Source: Phyllobacterium bourgognense (GTDB lineage Bacteria; Pseudomonadota; Alphaproteobacteria; Rhizobiales; Rhizobiaceae). From it: DNA of 60,612 bases. This document shows, one piece after another, positions 53,095-60,612 of the stretch (position 1 is its first letter; every line of letters begins with the position of its first letter). The notes under the pieces were generated by a model. The model was not told the origin of the DNA. It saw nothing but the letters and a program-made list of their open reading frames with translations, and did not search any database. The stretch is taken from the NCBI RefSeq assembly GCF_003337575.1, contig NZ_QPJM01000021.1:1-60612 (forward strand), read 5' to 3'. A program made the translations under genes and the position numbers.

Positions 53095-53200
53095 TTGGGT
53101 ATCCTCCATTTGTTCTTTTCGACCCAAACTGGATCGGAAGGTCATTGAACTTTTCGAAGTTTCTGACAAGTATGGCGGAGCCTCGTTTGTCTGCTTGTTC

Positions 53201-53225
53201 AACCGGCGGCTCCGGCGTTGGTTCC
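53201..53225 (-). promoter_or_regulatory. EcfG-type promoter of the broken stress gene
   Basis: On the minus strand GGAAC, 16 bases, then GGTT, located 107-131 bases before the start codon at 53094. The promoter seems intact although the gene is not. Confidence 0.5.
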
Positions 53226-53268
53226 AGAGCCGCAGAAATTATTGAGATCCCCTGTGGGGGCATTAAAT

Positions 53269-53614
53269 CCCCGCAGAGTCCCACAGCCATGCGGGCTGGG
53301 TCTTTTCATTTGCCTTCGAACAGGGACTATTCTGGCTTTGCTTTAGGGAAACCCCTGATTGTCGCCTCTTCTGTTGCAGCGTAAACTATCGGCGTAGGCA
53401 AAGGCCCACCCCGTCCCGCGCCTCCCGCCGCTGCGGCCAAAGCCCGGCGGCGGTCTTTTACTTTAGCAATCATTAATTGGCGCATGGTCTCCTCGGCGCG
53501 ATGGTAACGTTAATTCGTAATTCGGCAGCAGCCCGCATTGATAAGGACCTTGGCGCAAAGCTGAGAGCCTTTCGCTTGGCCGCCGGCCTCACTCAATCAG
53601 AGCTCGGCGAACTT
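53269..53614 (+). repeat. Direct repeat of about 340 bp, copy 1
   Basis: Closely similar over its whole length to 59891-60227, with scattered substitutions and small indels. It contains a hairpin CAGCC-N5-GGCTG, a spacer, a GC-rich terminator-like stem and the first 38 codons of the XRE gene. Confidence 0.9.
53425..53453 (+). terminator. GC-rich terminator-like stem
   Basis: CCGCCGC and GCGGCGG enclose a partly pairing loop, followed by TCTTTTACTTT. It ends a transcript coming from the repeat upstream, just before the XRE gene. Confidence 0.6.
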
Positions 53615-53752
53615 ATGGGCTTATCGCACTCGCAACTGCAAAAGTATGAGATCGGGAAGGACCGCATGGCCGCCTCGACTCTGGTGCAGTTTTGCAAGGT
53701 GCTTAAGCTAGACCCGATGGCATTCCTTGGTGATCACTTCCACCGGCGGTGA
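53501..53752 (+). CDS. XRE-family helix-turn-helix regulator
   Basis: An 83-residue XRE regulator. The HTH is LRAFRLAAGLTQSELGELMG then LSHSQLQKYEIGKDRMAAST, and the C-terminus KVLKLDPMAFLGDHF is typical. No good ribosome binding site precedes the ATG; an in-frame TTG at 53477 is an alternative start. A truncated second copy occurs at 60115-60240. Confidence 0.85.
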   Translation: MVTLIRNSAAARIDKDLGAKLRAFRLAAGLTQSELGELMGLSHSQLQKYEIGKDRMAASTLVQFCKVLKLDPMAFLGDHFHRR

Positions 53753-54101
53753 CACCCGATCCGATGGCGCGGCTATCGGATTGGCCAACGTAAATTGGTC
53801 CAAAAAGATTGCGTTTCGCACTATGGGCAATGCGTCGAATTTGTCCGATCCCGAGGCCGATACCTTCGGTGGATGGCATTCCATATCAGTTCTCAGTATA
53901 GGCAGAATAAGTTCGGCAACTACGTTCGTCACACTATATTTGGGCGGACTCGATTTGAATGACCCGACCCAACCAGTCGCTTCACCCTCCTTCGGCCAAG
54001 TCACCATCTTCGTAAAAAGCAATCATCGATGTGTCGAGATAGGTGAATTTTAAGCAAACTCTTTGGCCAATTGACGGCTGCAATTCTGGCCGAACCCATT
54101 C
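53753..54101 (-). pseudogene. Degenerate paralogue of the stress protein
   Basis: On the minus strand near 54050-53940, MIAFYEDGDLAEGG followed in another frame by VKRLVGSGHSNRVRP mirrors LTAFYEDRGAAEGAVERLVG of the gene at 53094. It breaks within 40 codons. The rest of the interval shows no gene. Confidence 0.5.
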
Positions 54102-54311
54102 TTACTCACGAGGCTTGCTGGCCTGCCAGGCGAGGCCTCTCTCCCGCCAAACGCCAGTAATCATTCTTTCAATTTCGTCCGGACTGTGTTGTTGGAAGCG
54201 ACCCGCCAGTGTCGTCGCCAATGCATAGCGATCAATCAGCGCAGGCTTCATCTCCTCTGCCTTATCGGCATGCCGATTGATTTCGCGCATAAGTTCCTCG
54301 TCATCCGTCAT
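54102..54311 (-). CDS. Small hypothetical protein (69 aa)
   Basis: A 69-residue charged helical protein with ALATTLAGRFQQHSPDEIER and MITGVWRERGLAW. No family is recognised. A short AGGAG-like sequence lies before the ATG. It belongs to a run of small same-strand genes. Confidence 0.55.
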   Translation of the reverse strand: MTDDEELMREINRHADKAEEMKPALIDRYALATTLAGRFQQHSPDEIERMITGVWRERGLAWQASKPRE

Positions 54312-54477
54312 GCTGTGGACCTGCCTCTCCTAATGACTTGTCCTCATCTCAAACCTGGGCAACCTCTTGCTGACCTGGCACCCGGACCCGAACCATACAT
54401 AAGACATTGTATGTTGAGCCTCATCATCTGCTCCGCCGACCGCGATCGCGGTAGAATACAGTCTTGGCACTATCCTA

Positions 54478-54650
54478 GTGCTGCGTCATGTTTTTGGTGT
54501 CCTGCAGCATCTTCCAGCTCCAGATGTCCTTTCTTATTTCCATCTCCTCCCAGCCGGCTTCGATAGCATCTTTGATATCGATTTTACCAAGCCGCTTCTT
54601 GATCGCATTCTCTCACTCCAACCACCGATCCGGATCGTCAACCTTTATTT
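54478..54650 (-). pseudogene. Degenerate copy of the neighbouring small gene
   Basis: The reading DDPDRWLE-stop-ENAIKKRL, then DAIEAGWEEMEIRKDI, follows the layout of IDPNRWQECERALQERF and EAIEVGWTEQEVRRALLDM in the gene at 54660-54908. An in-frame stop and shortened middle show it is a broken duplicate. Confidence 0.6.
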
Positions 54651-54659
54651 TGGGCGACG

Positions 54660-54908
54660 CTATGCGGGCAGCCATGAAGCATCCTCTGCGCCAGGATCCT
54701 CTCTGGCTCGTATCATGTCCAAGAGAGCCCGCCTCACCTCCTGCTCAGTCCAACCGACTTCAATGGCCTCCACGATCAATGCCTCAAGAGCTTCGCTCGA
54801 CCGCTCAGCACTTTCCGCAATCGCCGTAAACCGCTCTTGCAAGGCTCGCTCGCACTCTTGCCACCGATTAGGATCGATGGAGGGCAATACGGGAGAAACG
54901 ATAGTCAT
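54660..54908 (-). CDS. Small helical hypothetical protein (82 aa)
   Basis: An 82-residue protein with IDPNRWQECERALQERFTAI and ALIVEAIEVGWTEQEVRRAL. It is acidic and mostly helical. A broken copy lies just downstream. GGAGGT precedes the start. No known domain. Confidence 0.6.
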   Translation of the reverse strand: MTIVSPVLPSIDPNRWQECERALQERFTAIAESAERSSEALEALIVEAIEVGWTEQEVRRALLDMIRAREDPGAEDASWLPA

Positions 54909-55285
54909 GTAACCTCCGTTCGATCAGCTTGTATCCGTCCATATGCTTCACCGGATAAGCACCTGACCAGAGAAGGAATCGCCTTGCGAACCTCTTGATC
55001 ACGTCACCCTGATTTCACCACCTCAATCTGCAAACGTAGAAGCTTCCCATGCGGCATTGGTTCCCCGCGCGACTTCCGATTTCAATGCATGTTTCCTGCA
55101 CAGCTACCAACACGCATGGCCATCGTCTCGATTTGACAAGCGCTTGGAATGGAATGGTATTGTCGGAGCATTAAGGGTACGCGGACAAGGTCGCCTTGAA
55201 CCCTTGGATCTCGTTCCGGTATTCGGATTGTACTCTCAAACGAGCTCGGCCATGGCCGGCCCTGCGCAATTGGTCTCGGGAAAAC
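54909..55285. other. Intergenic, nothing recognised
   Basis: The gap between two divergent small genes shows no supported gene, repeat or promoter of the EcfG type. Confidence 0.35.
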
Positions 55286-55615
55286 ATGACCATCGATTGG
55301 ATATCAACACTGCAGGAGCAGGCGGAGTTCGCGAACCAGATCGCGGACGACGTGAAACAAACTCTGGAAATTCCTGATTTGAGCGTTACCCAGGCTACCC
55401 GGCTCTACCGCGTCGTGGAGCAAGGCGCACAGACGTTTGATCGGATCATGGAGGAAATGGAGAGCGCCAACGATATAGACGATGAACTGCGGGACGGCGC
55501 TGGATCAATAGCGGACATGTGGACCAATCTTTCCGTGACGACTGCGAACAAGGTCCGCGTCATGCAGGGCCTATCACCGATAGACTTTCCCTCGGGTCCC
55601 GGCGGCAGACGTTAA
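55286..55615 (+). CDS. Small hypothetical protein (109 aa)
   Basis: A 109-residue acidic helical protein, MTIDWISTLQEQAEFANQIA at the start, with VTQATRLYRVVEQGAQTFDR and a Gly/Pro-rich end. CGGGAA lies before the ATG. No family is recognised. Confidence 0.55.
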   Translation: MTIDWISTLQEQAEFANQIADDVKQTLEIPDLSVTQATRLYRVVEQGAQTFDRIMEEMESANDIDDELRDGAGSIADMWTNLSVTTANKVRVMQGLSPIDFPSGPGGRR

Positions 55616-55629
55616 GGACCGATGGGCAT

Positions 55630-55839
55630 TCAGTCAGCATAAAGCAGCAGGATGCCGCCAACCACAATCAGAACTACCGCGGGAATGTTTCTCGTCAATC
55701 CGAGGAACTTCAGCCCCTGCCCGCGGGGTTCCAAGGAGGGTGAGCTTTGATTGTCTGGCGATTGAGGTGGTCGGCTCAGCCTGCGTCCACTGAGCGCTGA
55801 CCAAGCCGAATAGAGCACGCCAGCAAAAAATTGCACCAA
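55630..55839 (-). CDS. Small membrane-anchored hypothetical protein (69 aa)
   Basis: A 69-residue frame ending in a membrane helix (NIPAVVLIVVGGILLLYAD). The N-terminal half is polar and Pro/Ser-rich. The last 25 residues look like a genuine tail anchor, but the N-terminal extent is unsure. Confidence 0.45.
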   Translation of the reverse strand: MVQFFAGVLYSAWSALSGRRLSRPPQSPDNQSSPSLEPRGQGLKFLGLTRNIPAVVLIVVGGILLLYAD

Positions 55840-55950
55840 CAGCCTTCAGCATCACTCATCTCCACCACAATCGTGGAACTCCAGCTTCAATCATTCGACC
55901 GTCTCGGCAATCAGCTCGTGCGCCCGAATTGGTAAGTTCGGACTCGCCTG

Positions 55951-56139
55951 TCAAAAGCCCTGCTTTTTTCCCGCGCTCTTGCCGTCGGAGCTTTTCGAAC
56001 GTTCCTCAAAGCGATCTGCACCCTTGGCAAGGTCAGAACCTTTTTGCGCTTCGACCTTCTTCTCATCCGCTGCTGCACTCTTTCTCAATCCGCGCGCCGC
56101 TTGCTTGCCTTTTTCTGTTGGAGCTTGCTCGATACCCAT
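55951..56139 (-). CDS. Small charged protein (62 aa), stress-type
   Basis: A 62-residue highly charged, Lys/Glu/Ser-rich protein (MGIEQAPTEKGKQAARGLRK) of low complexity, likely disordered. GGAGG precedes the start by six bases and a consensus EcfG promoter lies 32 bases upstream. These features fit a small general-stress-induced protein. Confidence 0.7.
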   Translation of the reverse strand: MGIEQAPTEKGKQAARGLRKSAAADEKKVEAQKGSDLAKGADRFEERSKSSDGKSAGKKQGF

Positions 56140-56170
56140 CGCATTCCTCCTGGCTTACTTCCCTGTGCTG

Positions 56171-56195
56171 AACGGTTGGATTGTGGGTTCGTTCC
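56171..56195 (-). promoter_or_regulatory. EcfG-type promoter, exact consensus
   Basis: On the minus strand GGAAC, 16 bases, CGTT, a full match to the general-stress consensus, ending 32 bases before the start codon at 56139. Confidence 0.75.
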
Positions 56196-56358
56196 CACCT
56201 CTCGTCAGCCACGCGTGGCTTTTGGGGGTGCCTCGCTGTCTGCGGGCGGGTACTCACATCTCAAAGCAGGCAGCGGACAGATTCTACTGCAAAGCAGATT
56301 GTTATCGACCTTCAACCGCTGGACGCGTAATGGTCTACGTGTCCAACGGTTGCAAACT

Positions 56359-56715
56359 TTAGCTTTTGCAGTCCTTATCGGCATCGGCCGAAGCGGCAGC
56401 AGTCTTGTCGCCTTTCTGCTGGGCCTGGATATCCTGCTGCGATGTTGCCTGGTTTTTGTCGGCCGCCATGGGCATCGTGTCGCCGGACTTTTGCTCGGTT
56501 TTGGCTGCCGTGCTGGAGCTTGTCGTGGTGCCCACACTCGCTGCCTCTGTTTGGGTCGTGCTGTTGGCGCTGTCCTGCATCGGCGCTTTGCTGCCGTCTT
56601 TCGAGATCCCGGTCTGGGCATCTTTCTTTGCTGCATCCGGGCAATCAGCCACGGCAGTTGACATTGCCATCGCGGAAATAGCGGCGGCGACAAAAATTGA
56701 AGCAATTGGTTTCAT
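56359..56715 (-). CDS. Secreted low-complexity protein (118 aa)
   Basis: A 118-residue exported protein with signal peptide MKPIASIFVAAAISAMAMST (cleavage near AVA-DCP), two cysteines at the ends of the mature chain (DCPDAAKK and DKDCKS) and a Ser/Thr/Gln/Ala-rich centre. GAGGAG precedes the start and an EcfG-type promoter lies about 33 bases upstream. The two terminal cysteines could form one disulfide. No domain is known. Confidence 0.7.
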   Translation of the reverse strand: MKPIASIFVAAAISAMAMSTAVADCPDAAKKDAQTGISKDGSKAPMQDSANSTTQTEAASVGTTTSSSTAAKTEQKSGDTMPMAADKNQATSQQDIQAQQKGDKTAAASADADKDCKS

Positions 56716-57350
56716 AATGGTCTCCTCCTCTGGTGCCTCGTGACAACAACCGTTCTTCGGCAGGAAGGTTCCTGTTGTGTGCTCCGAAGGGGCAGGTCAG
56801 ATGCCCCTGCAAAATTCGGACCTACAATAATTCCTTGATATCCCAGGCGAGGTAGTGTCGAAGCGAACAACGGCCATGTCGAGGAATACGGTCGGTGCCA
56901 AGTCGCAATATGCGACCGCTTCCGCGGATTCCGAAAACCAGCCGCTCGACGGCGGTACTTGCCAATCCAGACACCTCTCTTTGCCTTCGGGAGCCTTCCG
57001 ACCGAAGTAGGCACCCTGGCCGAAATTGGCATTCTTAAAAATGTAAACGCAGTTTACAGAATGCGAACATGTCGACTAACGCCGACCTTTGCATTTCGGA
57101 CTGACGCTTGCCGGTTGCGGGAACTGATCAAAGCTGGATACGTTTTGTTCACAGACAGCATCGGTCGTGTTAAACAGACGTGACGGCAGGGCGGACAGGA
57201 CAGTTTTTCTGGTTTCCAGTCTTGGCCAACGAAACGGCAGGCGAGCGCATATCCCGTCCGGCCGATGCTGTCGGCGGGGAGTTGCAGCATCGGGTAGCGA
57301 CGACGACTGCCCCAAAGATGTAAACCGTCTTTTCAGAGTGGCGAAATACA
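56716..57350. other. Long region without a supported gene
   Basis: Apart from the EcfG-type promoter at 56748-56772, nothing recognisable is present. Open frames on both strands overlap and have no good start sites. I see no RNA gene or repeat here. Confidence 0.4.
56748..56772 (-). promoter_or_regulatory. EcfG-type promoter of the secreted protein gene
   Basis: On the minus strand GGAAC, 16 bases, GGTT, ending 33 bases before the start codon at 56715. The GGAACCTT start resembles the promoter at 15628-15653. Confidence 0.6.
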
Positions 57351-57620
57351 TCACGCCAGGACTTGGCGAGCGAGTCGAATTCCCACCGACACTGTAATCA
57401 ACCACAGCGCCTCATCCCAGTGGCTAAAGTAATCAGCCGGAAAACGCTCTCTGAATGCTGTCGTGATGACGCTGGTGAAGATGGCGTAAAGCGCCAGCCA
57501 TCCTGACGCTGCCATGACAAAATTCGTCTTCCCCATGGCTGCTATAAACACTGATACGCATAGCTTGAGGCCAAACCTGCCGACCGTCGCATGAGAGACC
57601 GCGTCCAGCTGAACGTTCAT
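57351..57620 (-). CDS. Small inner-membrane hypothetical protein
   Basis: An 89-residue protein beginning MNVQLDAVSHATVGRFGLKL with two predicted membrane helices (FVMAASGWLALYAIFTSVIT and a C-terminal ALWLITVSVGIRLARQ). No family is recognised. An in-frame TTG eleven codons upstream is an alternative start. Confidence 0.5.
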   Translation of the reverse strand: MNVQLDAVSHATVGRFGLKLCVSVFIAAMGKTNFVMAASGWLALYAIFTSVITTAFRERFPADYFSHWDEALWLITVSVGIRLARQVLA

Positions 57621-57998
57621 CGCCCGCCCTTGTCCTTGTTGTTCCGTGTTCAATCAGGTGGGAAGTTCAGTCCTGAACGAACACCTGACCGTAAATAAAG
57701 GAGGTATATATATTTTCGATTGGATCAAAATCCCTGGATCATTAAAAACTCATATAAAATCTGGCTGGTGCGCTGTTTGGGAAAGTTACAGGATTTTGAT
57801 ATTTTGGGCGCTTGGACCAGATGGAATTTATATGAAGTTCCGGCTTAGAATTCGTCCAGAATGCACGGGAGGCAAGAACCATGGAAGTGGCAAAGATGCA
57901 TGACCATCCATCTTGCTTGCAGTCTTGATTGTCCTGATTCTGGCACTGCAAGAACAACATGTGCGCAAGTGACATCCTCGAAGGCTTCTGCAGGCGAT
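57621..57998. other. AT-richer intergenic region
   Basis: No supported gene. The sequence around 57690-57850 is visibly AT-richer than the neighbours, which suggests a different origin. Confidence 0.4.
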
Positions 57999-58142
57999 AT
58001 GAGTGTCGTGGCTTCGTACCTTTACCGTCAGGGAAGACGGGCGGAAGCGATCACGATCGAAAAATCCGGCCCGCAGAAGAAAGTCAGCGAATTCTTTTGG
58101 ATCGGCGTGCATGATCCCTCCCAGGAAGAACTTGCAACGCCC
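57999..58142 (+). pseudogene. CorA-like transporter, N-terminal fragment
   Basis: MSVVASYLYRQGRRAEAITI and SEFFWIGVHDPSQEELAT are the start of a CorA-type divalent-cation transporter (the first ~48 residues). After this the family sequence ends and the frame runs into unrelated sequence. No transmembrane domain or GMN motif is present nearby. Confidence 0.6.
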
Positions 58143-58316
58143 AGAAAATTCAGGCGTGATCGCGACCCTATGCGGGATCTTTTACGTCCGCTCTGCCACA
58201 TGGGCGGAAGTGTCGATCGAATGACAGCCCAACCGTTTTTGAGTGTCTTCCAGCGGACATCGTATTGCGCAAGATTTCAAAGCCGATATTCTCTTATTTG
58301 AACATGGAGGCTGCCC

Positions 58317-58529
58317 ATGGCGACGCAGTTAAATGGCCGTTTGGAATGCTCCGAATGCCGGGCGACGTATCTGCGTATACCCACACACGTTCGTTCGGAC
58401 AGTCCAATATTATGTACCACCTGCGGTAACTATATCGGCAGGTGGTATGAAGTCGAAAGCAGTTTTATGAAGCAGGGCGGTTTGAACGGAGTGTTCGATC
58501 TCCATGATGGCCATATCATAAAGATATGA
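58317..58529 (+). CDS. Small zinc-ribbon protein
   Basis: A 70-residue protein with two Cys pairs (ECSECRATY and LCTTCGNYIG) 21 residues apart, the pattern of a zinc ribbon. The ATG follows GGAGG by six bases. It may bind DNA, RNA or protein; no closer family is recognised. Confidence 0.7.
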   Translation: MATQLNGRLECSECRATYLRIPTHVRSDSPILCTTCGNYIGRWYEVESSFMKQGGLNGVFDLHDGHIIKI

Positions 58530-58548
58530 TGTGACTGACTGCTGCCAA

Positions 58549-58695
58549 TCAAATTCCTGGATGAGATTTGGACAACCAGTGCCCCACGGCAGCACCGAGC
58601 GCGATGCCCACGGCGATCCCAATCGCGGTGCTGTCAAACAACATATTTCCGAGCATTGCGCCAATCCCAATACCTAGACCCATTCCCATCGCCAT
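58549..58695 (-). CDS. Glycine-zipper small membrane protein
   Basis: A 48-residue protein with alternating Gly in MAMGMGLGIGIGAMLGNML and GIAVGIALGAAVGHWL, two glycine-zipper helices. The ATG at 58695 is chosen because GGGAG lies upstream; an in-frame ATG at 58764 has none. Probably an envelope protein. Confidence 0.6.
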   Translation of the reverse strand: MAMGMGLGIGIGAMLGNMLFDSTAIGIAVGIALGAAVGHWLSKSHPGI

Positions 58696-59144
58696 GCCAA
58701 TTCTCCCACGGCTGTGGTGCTTCCGAAGATAAACTACGCCGCCGTAGTTCGACAGGTAGAACATCGGTGCAAGCGAGATCGGTTTTCAAGTCACCGCGGC
58801 CCAACTGAATCTTTCCTTCTAATCAACGAACGTTTCAAATTCGCGCGTGAAACAGTGCGCGGCAAGCGGTCTATCTATTCTGCGCTCATGGCTATCGCTC
58901 CCGCTGGGGTGAAGCCGAACCCGACCCGCGCAGCCAATGGCTGGATGACAAAGTGAAGGCGACCCGACAACCGGGGAAATCTCGACGGCGTCAATCCGCC
59001 CGAAACTAGCGCCAAAGTGAACGACAAATTCCTTGGCCCGTTCGTCGCATCATTTTGGATGGTGTCGGCCACTTCCCCACGCGCGAGGCACCCGACGATG
59101 TGGCACGGCGAAACTCGCACCACAGATTACGCTCATTTGCCCTT
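58696..59144. other. Region without a supported gene
   Basis: I see no recognisable gene, promoter or repeat. It leads into the HlyD-type remnant. Confidence 0.35.
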
Positions 59145-59480
59145 CTAAAACGGATTGACGTAGTTGAGGATCGCGGTTTGCCGCAGCACCACTTTACGAA
59201 TTATGTGACTGGCTTTCACCCGATCGGTAAAGATCGCTGCCAGCCCGGTGCTGCCGGCGGGCAGCACTTGTGCGGTCTTGGGATCATCGAGTCGTATGCG
59301 TATGACAAAGGGGGCGGACTCGATCTCATCGGGGGCGGTGGCCAGCTGACTTGCGCCTGCCCGGTGGCGACTGCCTGTACCACTGTCTCGACGCGCCCCG
59401 AAAAAACCTCGCCAGGGTAAATGTTGAAGGCGATCTCCACCGGCGGGCTGACCTCGACGTACCCATCAGAGAGGGCGAGA
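59145..59480 (-). pseudogene. HlyD/EmrA-type membrane-fusion protein remnant
   Basis: The C-terminal part of an HlyD-family efflux adaptor. EVSPPVEIAFNIYPGEVFSG is in one frame; APFVIRIRLDDPKTAQVLPA, GSTGLAAIFTDRVKASHIIR and the ending ILNYVNPF-stop at 59145 are in another. The shift is near 59330. The N-terminal hairpin domain is missing. The open frame continuing upstream to about 59783 has no clear match. Confidence 0.7.
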
Positions 59481-59890
59481 TTTACCCCCGCGCGGCGGTC
59501 TGGATAATCGGGCTGCCCGCGCAGCACGGCGATCATGCGATGGATTTCCGTCAGTCCCCAGCCCCGCGCGAAACGCTGCCTCCACCAGGGGCCGGACATC
59601 TGCGTTGTGACCAAGCGCCAGGACGCCTTGCCGCAGCGCATTCGCCAAGTCGGCTTCGCGTTCGGGATAAAACGCGGTTCGTGGCGGCGGTGGTACGGGA
59701 CCGAGCGTATCAGCCATGGTCTGCGGGAGGATCAAGGGCAGCTCCGAATGAGTTCGAAACCCAAACAACCGTGAAGCGGCCACCGGGTTCCGTGCGCACC
59801 CTGGTTATTCAACAATAACCTTAAGTTGAAATGGCTGTTGATCAGTCGCAACTCGGTTGACGTTTGTCGTAAGCGAACATCCCGACCCAG

Positions 59891-60227
59891 CCCCACAGAG
59901 TCCACAAGCCATGCGGGCTTGGTCTTTCATTTTGCCTTCGAACAGGGACTATTCTGGCTTTGCTTGAGGGAAACCCCTGATTGTCGCCTCTTCTGTTGCA
60001 GCGTAAACTATTGGATAGGCAAAGGCCCACCCCGTCCCGCGCCCCCCGCCGCTGCGGCCAAAGCCCGGCGGCGGTTTTTTCAATCATTAATTGGCGCATG
60101 GTCTCCTCGGCGCGATGGTAACGTTAATTCGCAATTCGGCAGCAGCCCGCATTGATAAAGACCTTGGCGCAAAGCTGAGGGCCCTTCGCTTGGCCGCCGG
60201 CCTCACTCAATCAGAGCTCGGCGAACT
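59891..60227 (+). repeat. Direct repeat of about 340 bp, copy 2
   Basis: The second copy of the segment at 53269-53614. Here the first hairpin reads CAAGCC-N5-GGCTTG, one pair longer than in copy 1, and the later GC stem is followed by TTTTTT. Similarity ends inside the XRE coding sequence. Confidence 0.9.
60046..60080 (+). terminator. Intrinsic terminator in repeat copy 2
   Basis: CCGCCGC (60046-60052) and GCGGCGG (60068-60074) with an inner GGC/GCC pair, followed by six T. This is a clear rho-independent terminator on the plus strand, with no protein gene just upstream. Confidence 0.75.
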
Positions 60228-60240
60228 ATGCATGTTTTGA
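60115..60240 (+). pseudogene. Truncated XRE regulator gene
   Basis: The first 38 codons repeat the XRE gene of copy 1 with one residue change (LRALRLAAGLTQSELGEL), then the sequence diverges and stops after CMF. The recognition helix is missing, so it cannot bind DNA as an XRE protein. Confidence 0.8.
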
Positions 60241-60612
60241 TCCCATATCACTTGCCGCTTTCCGCGCCTGTTCCTCCACGTCACGTCCAGTCCTGGCCTG
60301 AGGCCAAGCATCGCAAGTACGCTGGCAGGGTCTGGCCAAAGTGTCTCCCACCAGCCCGTTGTTGAATCTCAGTCCCTTTAAAGAACTCGGGAAGATCACT
60401 AATCTTTGTTGGTAAGCCACATTTGGTTTTGGCTGAGATCGCTAAGTCAGAAAAAAACAAATGTCCGCCTATGAAGCCCATATCGATCGGGGTTTTCCCG
60501 CTTGGCTAGATGCACACGCGATCAGGGCGCGAGCAGTAATGTTGGAACCGTCGGTTCCTGTGTGAAACTAACTGTGCCTTGCATCGGCCGCTAGCCTTCA
60601 CCGCTTTCTGTG
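60241..60612. other. Window end, nothing recognised
   Basis: Beyond the truncated XRE gene I see no family match, RNA gene or repeat. Short minus-strand frames between 60226 and 60481 have no ribosome binding site. Confidence 0.35.

Noticed and set aside
57861..58301. 146-residue protein gene
   Set aside because: Only residues encoded from 57999 to about 58142 resemble CorA; the flanks look non-coding and there is no ribosome binding site at 57861.
59466..59783. Minus-strand gene upstream of the HlyD remnant
   Set aside because: Pro/Arg-rich, no ribosome binding site and no recognisable domain; probably part of the same decayed region.

Overview
The window looks like a chromosomal or megaplasmid segment of an alphaproteobacterium of the order Hyphomicrobiales (Brucella/Ochrobactrum, Phyllobacterium or Mesorhizobium relatives). 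The evidence is a BA14K-family protein, SAM-cyclase-ATPase-TPR proteins, a rhizobial-type tyrosine recombinase, several GGAAC-N16/17-(c)GTT promoters of the EcfG general stress type, and the overall codon use. Genus cannot be fixed from the sequence alone.

Layout. 0-5 kb: RidA-like protein, a 47-residue DUF4177-like protein, a YkuD L,D-transpeptidase, a LysR regulator and a SnoaL-like protein, then a frameshifted integrase and a frameshifted GNAT acetyltransferase. 5.5-13 kb: two paralogous ~1,110-1,126-residue SAM/adenylate cyclase/ATPase/TPR proteins with a SnoaL-like gene between them; both have the same 19-bp motif upstream. 13-17 kb: small envelope and stress proteins, several behind EcfG-type promoters. 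17-19.6 kb: a tRNA-Met-like gene and a half copy of it, a HigBA toxin-antitoxin pair and a truncated phage-type metallopeptidase. 19.6-25.4 kb: an IS-bounded accessory island. It holds an IS6-family element, an ISL3-family transposase tail, a frameshifted YcaO fragment, a small protein with a leader-like N-terminus and three 13-residue tandem repeats, a BTAD/SARP-TPR regulator, an IS3-family remnant and a second IS6-family element. I read this as a decayed YcaO-type RiPP locus.

25.5-49 kb: a catabolic block. It contains two aldo/keto reductases and a COG3618 lactonase-like amidohydrolase, a GMC oxidoreductase, a ribose-type ABC transporter with two permeases, a VOC protein, an FAD-linked D-2-hydroxyacid dehydrogenase, a FadR-type regulator and an SDR. 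Next come the nickel-pincer nucleotide genes larB, larE and larC with a beta-hydroxyacid dehydrogenase, a second FadR-type regulator, and a livKHMGF-larA operon. Four copies of a GTTGT-N3-ACAAC-like site lie in front of the transcription units, so most of the block is probably one regulon. Together the genes suggest uptake of a sugar and of a second small substrate, oxidation to lactone and acid, and C2-inversion of a 2-hydroxyacid by the LarA-type enzyme followed by flavin-dependent oxidation. An L-fucose-like route ending in lactate would fit several steps, but the dehydratase and the final cleavage enzyme are absent here.

49-60.6 kb: a degraded, stress-related accessory region. It has a truncated TniB ATPase, a PIN-domain toxin-antitoxin pair with a perfect 12-bp inverted-repeat operator, many small proteins, broken copies of a stress protein, CorA and an HlyD-type fusion protein, and a direct repeat of about 340 bp (53269-53614 and 59891-60227) that carries a terminator and the 5' part of an XRE regulator gene.
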